DNA from: Sinorhizobium fredii
Lineage (GTDB): Bacteria; Pseudomonadota; Alphaproteobacteria; Rhizobiales; Rhizobiaceae
Length of the DNA stretch: 64,000 nt
Reading direction: 5' to 3'
Assembly: GCF_002944405.1 (NCBI RefSeq)
Contig: NZ_CP024307.1
Coordinates: 1,632,501 to 1,696,500, forward strand
This document shows positions 10,022 through 18,616 of this stretch, in pieces. The stretch's first letter is position 1. Every line of letters begins with the position of its first letter. Made by a program: the position numbers and the translations under genes. The notes beneath the pieces were generated by a model that saw only the letters and a list, made by a program, of their open reading frames with translations, had not been told where the DNA came from and made no database searches.

Positions 10022-10681
10022 ATGAACTTCGAAGCAGCGCGCATTAAGATGGTGGACAATCAGATCCGGACGACGGATGTGACCTCCCATTCGGTTCTGA
10101 CTGCCTTCCTCTCCGTGCCGCGCGAGGAATTCGTGCCGGCGAAGATGAAGGAACTCGCCTATATCGACACGGATATCGAGCTCGTCGGCGGCGCCACCCC
10201 GCGCTACCTCATGGAGCCGTCTCCGCTGGCAAAGCTGCTGCAGCTCGCCCAGATCACCAAAGCCGACAAGGTGCTCGAGATCGGTTCCGGGACGGGCTAT
10301 GCTTCCTCGCTGCTGTCGCTGATCGCCGGCTCGGTCGTGGCGCTGGAGAGCGACGAGGCGTTGGCGGCCGCAGCGACTGAGACGCTGGCGCGGCTCGGCT
10401 ATGGCAGTGTCAAGGTCGTGGGCGGCGATCTTAACAAGGGGTATGCTGCCGAAGCGCCCTATGACGTGATCTTCATCAATGGTGCGGTCGAAACGATTCC
10501 CGCTTCCCTTTTTGAGCAGCTTCGCGACGGCGGCCGACTGGTCGCCGTGGAAGGGTTTGGTAACGCATCGCGTGCGAAACTCTATGTGCGAGAATCGGGC
10601 AGGACTTCCGAGCGATCCGATTTCAATACGTCCGTAAAGCCGCTGCCCGGGTTCAATCGCGAGCGGTCTTTTATTTTCTGA
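10022..10681 (+). CDS. Pcm-like (protein-L-isoaspartate O-methyltransferase family) SAM methyltransferase
   Basis: This 219-residue protein resembles the Pcm/PCMT family. The N-terminal MVDNQIRTTDV and FLSVPREEFVP are followed by the SAM-binding motif VLEIGSGTGYASSLL near residue 85 and a Rossmann methyltransferase fold. Canonical enzymes carry a TxSxP-type substrate motif before the SAM motif; here the segment reads GGATPRYLMEP, so isoaspartyl repair activity is uncertain. It lies upstream of tolC in the same direction. Family assignment is firm, function is not. Confidence 0.8.
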   Translation: MNFEAARIKMVDNQIRTTDVTSHSVLTAFLSVPREEFVPAKMKELAYIDTDIELVGGATPRYLMEPSPLAKLLQLAQITKADKVLEIGSGTGYASSLLSLIAGSVVALESDEALAAAATETLARLGYGSVKVVGGDLNKGYAAEAPYDVIFINGAVETIPASLFEQLRDGGRLVAVEGFGNASRAKLYVRESGRTSERSDFNTSVKPLPGFNRERSFIF

Positions 10682-10735
10682 GGTGCCACTTATTGAGGCA
10701 TCTCAGCACGCGTCTTTTTGGCTGAAATCTGCAAT

Positions 10736-10751
10736 GTTGCCAATCGGCAAC
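10736..10751. promoter_or_regulatory. Inverted repeat upstream of tolC
   Basis: GTTGCC and GGCAAC are separated by 4 bases, forming a perfect 16-base dyad about 210 bases before the tolC start. It could be a regulator operator or a short hairpin; no protein can be named from the sequence. Confidence 0.35.
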
Positions 10752-10962
10752 GTATCATGTGTTTCTTTTTGAAATGCCCCCCTCGCATGCAGTGTACGGT
10801 TGTCGTAAGGTCGAATCCGGGGTTCAAAGTGGAACGACGTGGTGATTTGCCCGCCGAGGGGCGGCAGGGCGGATTGCCGCATGGGGATTGAACAGGCCGC
10901 CCGTGGGGATTTGGTCTGCTGGAAATTGCCGGGTGCGTGCCGCCCGGCTGAACGGAGGGAAG

Positions 10963-12336
10963 ATGGTGTCGATTGTCCGCAAAGCAGCCTTGTGGGCGGC
11001 TGTCTCGACCAGTGTATTGCTTGCGCCGCACGCCGTGCTCGCTGAGACGATCTTCGGGGCAATGGCCAAGGCCTATGCGAACAATCCGGATCTCAATGCC
11101 GCTCGCGCCGGCCTCAGGGCCACGGATGAGGGCGTTCCGATCGCCAAGTCCGGTTATCGCCCGCAGGTTTCTGCCTCTGCAACCGGGACGCTGACGCGCG
11201 TCGATCAGGAGCGAACCGGGACCCGTGATTTCCATGACGGGCAGGTCGGCATCTCGATCACTCAGACGATCTTCGACGGATTTCAGACCTTGAACAACGT
11301 CAGGGCGGCGCAGTCGGACGTCTTCTCCGGGCGGGAGACGCTGAAGGCCAACGAGATCCAGATTCTCCTGTCGGCTGCCCAGTCCTACGCGAATATCGCC
11401 CGCGACCAGCAGATCGTCTCCATCCGCCGTCAGAACCTCGCCTTCCTCCGCGAACAGTTGAATGCCGCCCAGGCCCGCCTTGACGTGGGCGAGGGCACGC
11501 GGACCGACGTCAGCCAGGCGGAGGCCGAACTTGCCAACGCGCAGTCGCTGCTCGTCGCCGCGATTGCCCAATTGAAGCAGAGCGAAGCGGTCTATGTGCA
11601 GATCGTCGGCGCCGCCCCGACGGGTATCCGCCAGCCCGGTCCTGCAACGAAGGGCATGCCGCGGTCTCTGGATCAGGCGGTTGCCACCGGCCTGCGGGAG
11701 AACCCGCAGATCCTTGCAGCGCAGTATAATGTCGATTCGGCTGGTTTCCAGGTGAAATCGGCCGAGGGCACGATGCTGCCAGGCGTCGTCCTCCAGGGAT
11801 CGGTCACGCGCAACACCGGCAATTCCGGCACGAGCGGACTCGACGACACCACCGCGAGTGTCACCGCCCGCCTTGAGGTGCCGATCTACCAGGGTGGCGC
11901 TGAATACGGCCAGATTCGCCAGGCGAAGGAAATTCTCGGCCAGCAGCGCATCCTCGTCGATTCCGCGCGCGCCTCGGTGCAGCAGACGGTTGTCTCCGCC
12001 CATGCGCAGCTCGAATCCGCGCTTGCCCGGATCACCGCCAGCAGGTCGCAGATCTCGGCCGCGAATCTCGCTTTGGAAGGTGTCATCGAAGAACGCAAGG
12101 TCGGCCAGCGCACCACGCTCGACGTGCTCGATGCGCAGCAGGACGTTCTGGATGCGCAGGAATCGCTTGCCGCCGCCCAGCGCGATGCCGTCGTGGCAAG
12201 CTACGCCCTGCTTGCTGCCATGGGCAAGTTGACCGTCGCCGTTCAAGGCCTGCAAGTCGCCGAATATCGCCCCGAACAGCACTATGAAGCCGTCAAGGAC
12301 AAGTGGTTCGGCCTGCGTACCGTAGACGGACGCTAA
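10963..12336 (+). CDS. tolC: TolC-family outer-membrane efflux channel
   Basis: The 457-residue protein belongs to the outer-membrane efflux protein (TolC) family, which forms trimeric channel-tunnels for type I secretion and RND efflux. A signal peptide (residues 1 to about 27, ending VLAETIFG) precedes two OEP repeats of alternating beta-strands and long helices, as in EAELANAQSLLVAAIAQLKQ and DVLDAQQDVLDAQESLAAAQ. I chose the ATG at 10963 because GGAGG lies 4 bases upstream and the signal peptide then begins correctly; a longer frame from 10888 adds a non-signal leader. Confidence 0.93.
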   Translation: MVSIVRKAALWAAVSTSVLLAPHAVLAETIFGAMAKAYANNPDLNAARAGLRATDEGVPIAKSGYRPQVSASATGTLTRVDQERTGTRDFHDGQVGISITQTIFDGFQTLNNVRAAQSDVFSGRETLKANEIQILLSAAQSYANIARDQQIVSIRRQNLAFLREQLNAAQARLDVGEGTRTDVSQAEAELANAQSLLVAAIAQLKQSEAVYVQIVGAAPTGIRQPGPATKGMPRSLDQAVATGLRENPQILAAQYNVDSAGFQVKSAEGTMLPGVVLQGSVTRNTGNSGTSGLDDTTASVTARLEVPIYQGGAEYGQIRQAKEILGQQRILVDSARASVQQTVVSAHAQLESALARITASRSQISAANLALEGVIEERKVGQRTTLDVLDAQQDVLDAQESLAAAQRDAVVASYALLAAMGKLTVAVQGLQVAEYRPEQHYEAVKDKWFGLRTVDGR

Positions 12337-12353
12337 AGTCTCCGCCGCATCGT

Positions 12354-12383
12354 TCTCCTTGAGCCGCCCTCGGTTCAAGGAGA
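12354..12383. terminator. Hairpin after tolC, possible terminator
   Basis: A 12-bp stem (12354-12365 with 12372-12383, one G-T pair) with a 6-base loop lies 18 bases after tolC. No T-run follows, so it may stop transcription only weakly or protect the mRNA 3' end. Confidence 0.5.
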
Positions 12384-12602
12384 GGGCTGATGTTGCAAAG
12401 TAGTATGGCGCGCCGTGGGCTACCATCGGCGCGTTATTTGCTTTCGTAGCCTTGGCACCTCCTTCAAAAAACAAATCTGTGCAAGAATTTCCTCAGCTGA
12501 TTCGCGACATTTGTTTCGTTCGCGAACTCACATAAGGTTCGTTCGAAATCGGCACGCGGACCGCTTCTGAGACGCGCCTGTCCGCAGCAAACGAGGATTG
12601 AA

Positions 12603-13427
12603 ATGGCACAGCTCAATGTCGCACGAGAACCTTCGATGGATGAGATCCTGGCATCCATTCGCAAGATCATCGAGAACAACGAGCCTGGTCTGGCCGGCGC
12701 CTCTGTACCGCAAACCTTCGAGGACGGCCCGGACGACGAGATCGAGCTGACGATCGACTCCGAAATCGATGCTGCGGCATTCGCTTCGTCCGAACACCAC
12801 CTCCCGTCGCGCATCTCCCTGTCGGACGCCGAGCCGGCCAATGGCGGCGCGGGGACGGCAACGGCATCCGCTTCGTCGCCCCTTTCGCTCGCCGACGTCG
12901 CCGCGCGCGTGCGTGCGGCCTCCGAACGGCATGCGTCGCATTACGCTGCCAAGGAGGCCCCGATCCCCGAGCAGCCCAGTCTGGCAGAAAGAAGTCCGCC
13001 GGAAAAATCGGCAGTGGACAGCCCGCTGATCACATCACGGATGGCGGGTGTGTCGTTTTCGAAAGCGCCCTCGGCCGCTACCGAGCAGCTGCCCGAAAGC
13101 GCGTCGCCGCACAGCCTTGCCGAAGAGCCCGTGGCGATGGCGGCCGTCCCGCCGGCGCCGGCCCACTCCTCCGCTCCGGAGGTGGCCCAGAGAGGCGACA
13201 AGGAGGCCGGGGCGATCGTATCGCCCTCCGTCGGCCGACAGGTGGCGCGTGCTTTTGAAGATCTGGCCCACGCGGTGGACCACGGACCGCGGCGGTCTTT
13301 CGACGAGATCGCCGAGGCGATGCTCCGGCCAATGCTGCAGGAATGGCTCGACGACAATTTGCCGACGCTGGTCGAGCGATTGGTGCGCGAGGAGATCGAA
13401 CGGGTCGCGCGCGGTCCCCGGCGCTAA
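12603..13427 (+). CDS. popZ: Polar organising protein PopZ (DUF2497)
   Basis: The 274-residue protein has the PopZ architecture: a conserved N-terminal helix (EPSMDEILASIRKIIE), a long acidic, Ala/Pro-rich linker of about 170 residues, and the conserved C-terminal oligomerisation helices (FDEIAEAMLRPMLQEWLDDN). PopZ forms a condensate at a cell pole and anchors the chromosome centromere and polarity proteins; in related rhizobia it marks the growth pole. A position just upstream of valS is typical of alphaproteobacterial popZ. The start lies 8 bases after GAGGA. Confidence 0.92.
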   Translation: MAQLNVAREPSMDEILASIRKIIENNEPGLAGASVPQTFEDGPDDEIELTIDSEIDAAAFASSEHHLPSRISLSDAEPANGGAGTATASASSPLSLADVAARVRAASERHASHYAAKEAPIPEQPSLAERSPPEKSAVDSPLITSRMAGVSFSKAPSAATEQLPESASPHSLAEEPVAMAAVPPAPAHSSAPEVAQRGDKEAGAIVSPSVGRQVARAFEDLAHAVDHGPRRSFDEIAEAMLRPMLQEWLDDNLPTLVERLVREEIERVARGPRR

Positions 13428-13530
13428 AACCGTTGCGGAGCGCCTAGGAGGCGACGGAACCGCTTCTGCGCCTTCCGGTGCATCGAGCCGTTTCAGAAAA
13501 GCTGCTGGGACATCCTTGAGTTGACAGGTC

Positions 13531-13556
13531 AAAGCCGTGATCGTCGCGGCTTTTTC
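13531..13556 (+). terminator. Rho-independent terminator between popZ and valS
   Basis: A 7-bp stem AAAGCCG/CGGCTTT (13531-13537 with 13547-13553) is followed by a T-run, about 100 bases after popZ and before valS. It implies that valS has its own promoter in the remaining 75 bases. Confidence 0.7.
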
Positions 13557-13629
13557 CCCGTTTGTGTTGACTTGGACGGGCCGTTCCGGTTTACAAACCC
13601 TGACATCACTCTCGAAAATCGGTCAAAGA

Positions 13630-16470
13630 ATGCTCGACAAGACCTACGATTCTGCATCCGTCGATCCGCGTATCGCCAAGACGTGGGACGATGAAAACGC
13701 GTTTCGTGCCGGCGCCGGCGCAAAGCCGGACTCCGAAACCTTCTGCATCGTGATTCCGCCGCCGAACGTCACCGGCTCCCTGCACATGGGCCATGCGCTC
13801 AACAACACGCTCCAGGACATCATGGTCCGCTTCGAGCGCATGCGCGGCAAGGATGTCCTCTGGCAGCCGGGCATGGACCATGCCGGCATTGCCACGCAGA
13901 TGGTCGTCGAGCGGAAGCTGATGGAGAGCCAACAGCATCGTCGGCAGATGGGACGTGAGGCCTTCATCGACAAGGTCTGGGAATGGAAAGCCGAATCTGG
14001 CGGATTGATTTTCAATCAGCTGAAGCGGCTCGGCGCCTCCTGCGACTGGTCGCGCGAGCGTTTCACCATGGACGACGGACTCTCCGAAGCTGTCCTCGAA
14101 GTCTTCGTGACGCTCTATAAGGAGGGCCTCATATACCGAGATAAGCGGTTGGTGAATTGGGACCCGAAGTTGTTGACGGCGATTTCGGATCTCGAAGTCG
14201 AGCAGCATGAGGTCAACGGCCATCTCTGGTATCTGCGTTACCCGCTGGAACCTGGCGTGACCTATGAGTACCCGGTCGCGTTTGACGATGACGGAAGGGC
14301 CACCGAGTGGGAAACGAGGGACTACCTGGTCGTGGCGACCACGCGGCCGGAGACGATGCTCGGCGATAGCGGTGTCGCGGTCAATCCCGACGACGCCCGC
14401 TACAAATCGCTGATCGGCAAGCACGTGATCCTGCCCATCGTCGGACGCCGCATCCCGATCGTCGCCGACAGCTATGCCGATCCGACGGCCGGCACGGGTG
14501 CCGTTAAGATCACGCCTGCGCATGATTTCAACGATTTCGATGTCGGCAGGCGCGCGGGACTTCGAGCGATCAACATCATGACCGTAGAAGGTCGGATCAC
14601 CATCAAGAACAACGAGGACTTTCTCGAGGGCCTCGATGAACCGGCGGCCCTGCATGGCGCCTGGGATCAACTCGAGGGTAAGGACCGGTTCGAGGCTCGA
14701 GGCATCATAGTTCGGATCTTCGAGGAGGCTGGGCTGCTCGACAAGATCGAGCCGCACAAGCACATGGTTCCCCACGGCGACCGCGGCGGCGTGCCGATCG
14801 AGCCGCGCCTTACCGAACAATGGTATGTCGACGCAAAGACGCTGGCCAAGCCGGCTATTGCCTCGGTCAGGGAAGGCCGCACGAGCTTCGTCCCGAAGAA
14901 CTGGGAGAAGACCTATTTCGAGTGGATGGAGAACATCCAGCCCTGGTGCATCTCGCGTCAGCTCTGGTGGGGCCACCAGATCCCCGCCTGGTACGGTCCG
15001 GACGGCCAGGTTTTCGTCGAGAAGACCGAGGAAGAGGCGCTGCACGCGGCAATTCAGCATTACATCGCGCATGAAGGACCTATGAAGGCCTATGTCGAGG
15101 ACCTGCTTGAAAACTTCAAACCGGGCGAAATCCTGACGCGCGACGAGGATGTGCTCGACACCTGGTTCTCGTCCGCCCTCTGGCCCTTCTCGACGCTCGG
15201 CTGGCCGAGTGAGACGCCGGAGCTCGAAAAATACTATCAGACCGACGTCCTGGTCACCGGCTTCGACATCATCTTCTTCTGGGTCGCTCGGATGATGATG
15301 ATGGGCCTGCATTTCATGAAGGACGCCGACGGCACGCCGGTCGAGCCGTTCCACACCGTCTATGTCCACGCGCTGGTTCGCGACAAGAACGGGCAGAAGA
15401 TGTCGAAGTCGAAGGGCAACGTCATCGACCCGCTCGAACTGATCGACGAGTACGGCGCCGATGCGCTGCGCTTCACGCTGGCGATCATGGCGGCCCAGGG
15501 GCGCGACGTGAAGCTCGATCCGGCCCGCATCGCCGGCTATCGCAACTTCGGCACCAAGCTCTGGAACGCCACGCGGTTTGCCGAGATGAACGGCGCCACG
15601 AGCAGCGAGGGCTTCATCCCGGAAGCCGCCTCGCTGACGGTTAACCGCTGGATTCTGACCGAACTTTCGCGCACAATTCGCGATGTCACCGAGGCGATCG
15701 AGGGATATCGCTTCAATGACGCGGCGGGAAGTCTCTACCGCTTCATATGGAACCAGTTCTGCGACTGGTATCTCGAACTTTTGAAGCCGGTCTTCGGCGG
15801 CGAGGACGAGACAGCCAAGCGCGAATCGCAGGCCTGCGTCGCCTACGTTCTGGACGAGACCTACAAGCTCTTGCATCCGTTCATGCCCTTTATGACGGAG
15901 GAGCTCTGGGAAAAGACCGGCGGTCCGGGGCGCGATCGCGCGACGCTGCTCTGCCACGCCGAATGGCCGGCGGCCTTCTACGCGGACGATCTCGCCGCGG
16001 ACGAAATCAATTGGCTGATCGATCTCGTCTCTGGCATTCGTTCGGTCCGGGCGGAAATGAACGTCCCGCCGGCCGCAATGGCGCCGCTGGTCGTCGTCGG
16101 CGCCAAGGGTTTGACGAGCGAGCGGCTCGACCGGCACGGCCCGGCGATCAAGCGGTTGGCGCGGGTGGAGAGCATCGAGCACGCGGCGGTGGCGCCGCGT
16201 GGCAGCGCACAGATCGTGATCGGCGAGGCGACGGCCTGCCTGCCGCTCGGCAGCCTCGTCGATCTGGCGGCAGAAAAATTGCGCCTCGAGAAGGCAATTG
16301 CCAAGGTCGAGTCCGAGCGCGAGAGGATCCTCGGCAAGTTGGCCAACGAAAAATTCGTCGCCAATGCGAAGCCGGAATTGGTCGAAGCGGAGCGGGAACG
16401 CTTGGCCGAACTCAACCTGCAGAAGGACTCGCTCGGCGTTGCACTAAGCCGCGTGTCGGAAGCGGGTTAA
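13630..16470 (+). CDS. valS: Valyl-tRNA synthetase
   Basis: This class I aminoacyl-tRNA synthetase charges tRNA-Val. It has 946 residues, normal for bacterial ValRS. The HIGH motif appears as HMGH at residues 52-55, the KMSKS motif is exact at residues 590-594, and an editing (CP1) domain lies between them. The C-terminal 70 residues form the usual ValRS coiled coil (EKLRLEKAIAKVESERERI). The ATG at 13630 matches where family members begin; an in-frame extension from 13537 would read through the terminator. Confidence 0.97.
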   Translation: MLDKTYDSASVDPRIAKTWDDENAFRAGAGAKPDSETFCIVIPPPNVTGSLHMGHALNNTLQDIMVRFERMRGKDVLWQPGMDHAGIATQMVVERKLMESQQHRRQMGREAFIDKVWEWKAESGGLIFNQLKRLGASCDWSRERFTMDDGLSEAVLEVFVTLYKEGLIYRDKRLVNWDPKLLTAISDLEVEQHEVNGHLWYLRYPLEPGVTYEYPVAFDDDGRATEWETRDYLVVATTRPETMLGDSGVAVNPDDARYKSLIGKHVILPIVGRRIPIVADSYADPTAGTGAVKITPAHDFNDFDVGRRAGLRAINIMTVEGRITIKNNEDFLEGLDEPAALHGAWDQLEGKDRFEARGIIVRIFEEAGLLDKIEPHKHMVPHGDRGGVPIEPRLTEQWYVDAKTLAKPAIASVREGRTSFVPKNWEKTYFEWMENIQPWCISRQLWWGHQIPAWYGPDGQVFVEKTEEEALHAAIQHYIAHEGPMKAYVEDLLENFKPGEILTRDEDVLDTWFSSALWPFSTLGWPSETPELEKYYQTDVLVTGFDIIFFWVARMMMMGLHFMKDADGTPVEPFHTVYVHALVRDKNGQKMSKSKGNVIDPLELIDEYGADALRFTLAIMAAQGRDVKLDPARIAGYRNFGTKLWNATRFAEMNGATSSEGFIPEAASLTVNRWILTELSRTIRDVTEAIEGYRFNDAAGSLYRFIWNQFCDWYLELLKPVFGGEDETAKRESQACVAYVLDETYKLLHPFMPFMTEELWEKTGGPGRDRATLLCHAEWPAAFYADDLAADEINWLIDLVSGIRSVRAEMNVPPAAMAPLVVVGAKGLTSERLDRHGPAIKRLARVESIEHAAVAPRGSAQIVIGEATACLPLGSLVDLAAEKLRLEKAIAKVESERERILGKLANEKFVANAKPELVEAERERLAELNLQKDSLGVALSRVSEAG

Positions 16471-16493
16471 TCCAGTGCCAGCTTGGATATGAG

Positions 16494-16524
16494 AGTCCGC
16501 GGCAGAAATGCAGCGGACTTTTTC
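16494..16524 (+). terminator. Rho-independent terminator after valS
   Basis: A perfect 7-bp stem AGTCCGC/GCGGACT (16494-16500 with 16513-16519) with a 12-base loop runs directly into TTTTT, 24 bases after the stop. Confidence 0.8.
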
Positions 16525-16909
16525 GTATCGAGGCAACTTCGAATCAATTTCCCCGCTGGTCGATCAAGCTCCGAATTACACGCGCGGGTTTTGTAGCGGC
16601 GTTTTCTCGCGGACAGCCGGCGGGTTGTTTTGCAAAAAGCAATGTTGTTGTCGTGACGTCACACACTGCTGGATTGTTGGAAAAAATTTCTATTATGAGC
16701 GAAGATCATACTGGTGGTGAGTAATAATTTTTTTGTTCCCCGGAATATGCCCGAATCATGAAACTCTTACGTAAATTTGATGACTGAATTCGTCGGCTTT
16801 AGCCCTCCGACCGCGAATTGCCAATCACGGCATCGTGACGAATAGTCAGCCCAAGTGCGGCGGCGCGAGGTCAAACGCCGCATTGATTGAAATGCAGGGG
16901 AGGAGCTGA
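16525..16909. other. AT-rich leader region of fadL
   Basis: About 385 bases without a gene. It is markedly more AT-rich than the surroundings (for example a run of seven T's near 16728) and contains the perfect palindrome GTGACGTCAC at 16653-16662. The fadL start is preceded by GGGGAGGAG, a strong ribosome site. I see no RNA gene; the region probably holds the fadL promoter and operators. Confidence 0.55.
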
Positions 16910-18169
16910 ATGGCTCGAAATAAACTGAAGAAGAGCATTCTCGCAGCGGTCGCCGGAGTGCTCGTCGCGTCGGCTGCGCAGGCTGGGGGGCTCGAGCGCA
17001 GCGGTTACAATATCGATCTCTTGTTCGATCCATCGGATTACGCGGCGGAAGCGACGGCGACTTACGTCAGTCCGCAGCGAGAGTTGAAGAACGTTGTTGA
17101 TACGGACACAACAACTGGTTTTCCTCCGCCCGGGACCGGCTTCGGCGGCGGTGACCTTAACTCTCGTCCGAATACCGCTGACGACACAGAGGGGTATTGG
17201 GCGCCCCGCATTGGTGTAAAGGCTGCCTTGGGTGACAGTATTGACTGTATGGCGGACTACTCGCAGCCTTGGGGCGCTCACACCAATCCGGGCCAGAACT
17301 GGGCCGGCGCTAACAGCAACATCGAAACAAAAGTCGAAAGTGATAACTACGCCGCGACCTGCTCCTACAAATGGGATATGGGCCCCGGGTTTGTCCGTGT
17401 TATCGGGGGTACCTTCTACCAAGAGGTCGGCGGCTTCAAAGAACGGCTCGTGCAGGACTTCACTGGCACTGGGGTGCCTTTCTCGGGCGTCGGCAGGCTG
17501 GACCTCGAGGGCGACGGTTGGGGCTGGCGAACGGGCGTCGCCTATGAAATCCCGGAATACGCGATGCGAGCAAGCCTCGTGTACAACAGCGCCGTCGATC
17601 TCGACAATCTTGCTGGCACCATCGACCTCCGCAATGTCCGCGGTCCTGCCGCTGTAAACTTCTATGAAGTATCCGGCTTCGCGTCCATGCCGGACTCGTT
17701 GGAACTGAAGGTCCAGTCGGGTATCGCTCCTGGCTGGCTGGCATTCGGCTCGGTCAAATGGACGGATTGGAGCCAGTTGCAGGTGCTGGAATTCTGCCCT
17801 GCCGGAGGCGGCACGCTTGCGCAACCGTGCACCACACTGGACCTCCTGTATCGCGATGGTTGGACAGTTACCGGCGGCATTGGTCATAAGTTCAACGATC
17901 AGTGGAGCGGCGCGGTCAGCCTCACCTGGGATCGCGGCACGAGCCACGGCTATGGTGCGCAGACTGACACCTGGACGGTTGGCACGGGGGTAACGTACGC
18001 TCCGACGGAAAATGTTGAACTTCGCCTCGCTGGTGTCGTCGGGATCATGACGAGCGGTAGCTCGGGGGAGGTAACCTATCAAGGTGAAACGATTGGCGAC
18101 GACGTTTCCTACGATTTCGACAACGACTTCGTCGGCGCGATCTCCACATCGCTAAAAGTCAGGTTCTGA
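16910..18169 (+). CDS. fadL: FadL-family outer-membrane long-chain fatty-acid transporter
   Basis: The 419-residue protein has a clear signal peptide ending ASAAQAGGLERSGYNID, the hatch-like N-terminus of the OMPP1/FadL/TodX family, and amphipathic beta-strands to a C-terminal aromatic residue (SLKVRF). FadL proteins form 14-stranded barrels that let long hydrophobic molecules cross the outer membrane. From published work I recall that the S. meliloti homologue, beside exoR, aids uptake of fatty acids and perception of long-chain acyl-homoserine lactones. That role is transferred here by family and context. It has its own terminator. Confidence 0.88.
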   Translation: MARNKLKKSILAAVAGVLVASAAQAGGLERSGYNIDLLFDPSDYAAEATATYVSPQRELKNVVDTDTTTGFPPPGTGFGGGDLNSRPNTADDTEGYWAPRIGVKAALGDSIDCMADYSQPWGAHTNPGQNWAGANSNIETKVESDNYAATCSYKWDMGPGFVRVIGGTFYQEVGGFKERLVQDFTGTGVPFSGVGRLDLEGDGWGWRTGVAYEIPEYAMRASLVYNSAVDLDNLAGTIDLRNVRGPAAVNFYEVSGFASMPDSLELKVQSGIAPGWLAFGSVKWTDWSQLQVLEFCPAGGGTLAQPCTTLDLLYRDGWTVTGGIGHKFNDQWSGAVSLTWDRGTSHGYGAQTDTWTVGTGVTYAPTENVELRLAGVVGIMTSGSSGEVTYQGETIGDDVSYDFDNDFVGAISTSLKVRF

Positions 18170-18189
18170 TCTCCATCGATCAGCGTCTC

Positions 18190-18217
18190 AAGGCCCGGTT
18201 CTGCCGGGCCTTTCTTT
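18190..18217 (+). terminator. Rho-independent terminator after fadL
   Basis: A perfect 9-bp stem AAGGCCCGG/CCGGGCCTT with a 5-base loop (18190-18212), followed by TCTTTT, 20 bases after the fadL stop. Confidence 0.85.
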
Positions 18218-18616
18218 TGTGAGAAGCGATCACTTCGGCCACTTCTTATAAGCAATCGCGAATGTGACGATTCAGCAACACATTTATTACTATGCTTTGC
18301 TAGTATCCGCCCCGGGTCGAATATGTCCATTTCCCGCCACAAAATGGGAGCAGCGATAATAGCGACAAACGTGCGAGTGCCGTGTTTGCGTTTGAGGTGA
18401 ACTGAGTTTGTGTGCCGCCATGACATCCCTTAGCAGTTGGCGCTTGGCGCGTGGTCGGGCCGATATCGATCGCGACGGCGCTGACGCGCGCGGCAACCGA
18501 ACGAGTCGACGGGCGTTGATAGGGCAGAACGCTAAAGCGGCACGGGGCCTGGGACTGGTCGATGTGCGTGGTGATTGGGTCGGCGTAGCCGGCTGGGACG
18601 GAAGAAGCTGATTGTG
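18218..18616. other. Long untranslated region upstream of exoR
   Basis: About 400 bases between the fadL terminator and exoR. Small in-frame extensions of exoR exist but have no family support. From the literature, exoR is expressed in a feedback loop with the ChvI regulator, so ChvI sites are expected here, but I cannot identify them with confidence. No RNA gene is evident. Confidence 0.5.

Noticed and set aside
13606..16182. 858-codon open frame antisense to valS
   Set aside because: It is the mirror of a certain gene in high-GC DNA, with no recognisable domain or ribosome site. Other long mirrors (1986-3656 minus, 8283-10010 minus, 46139-47911 plus, 56134-58290 plus) were dropped for the same reason.
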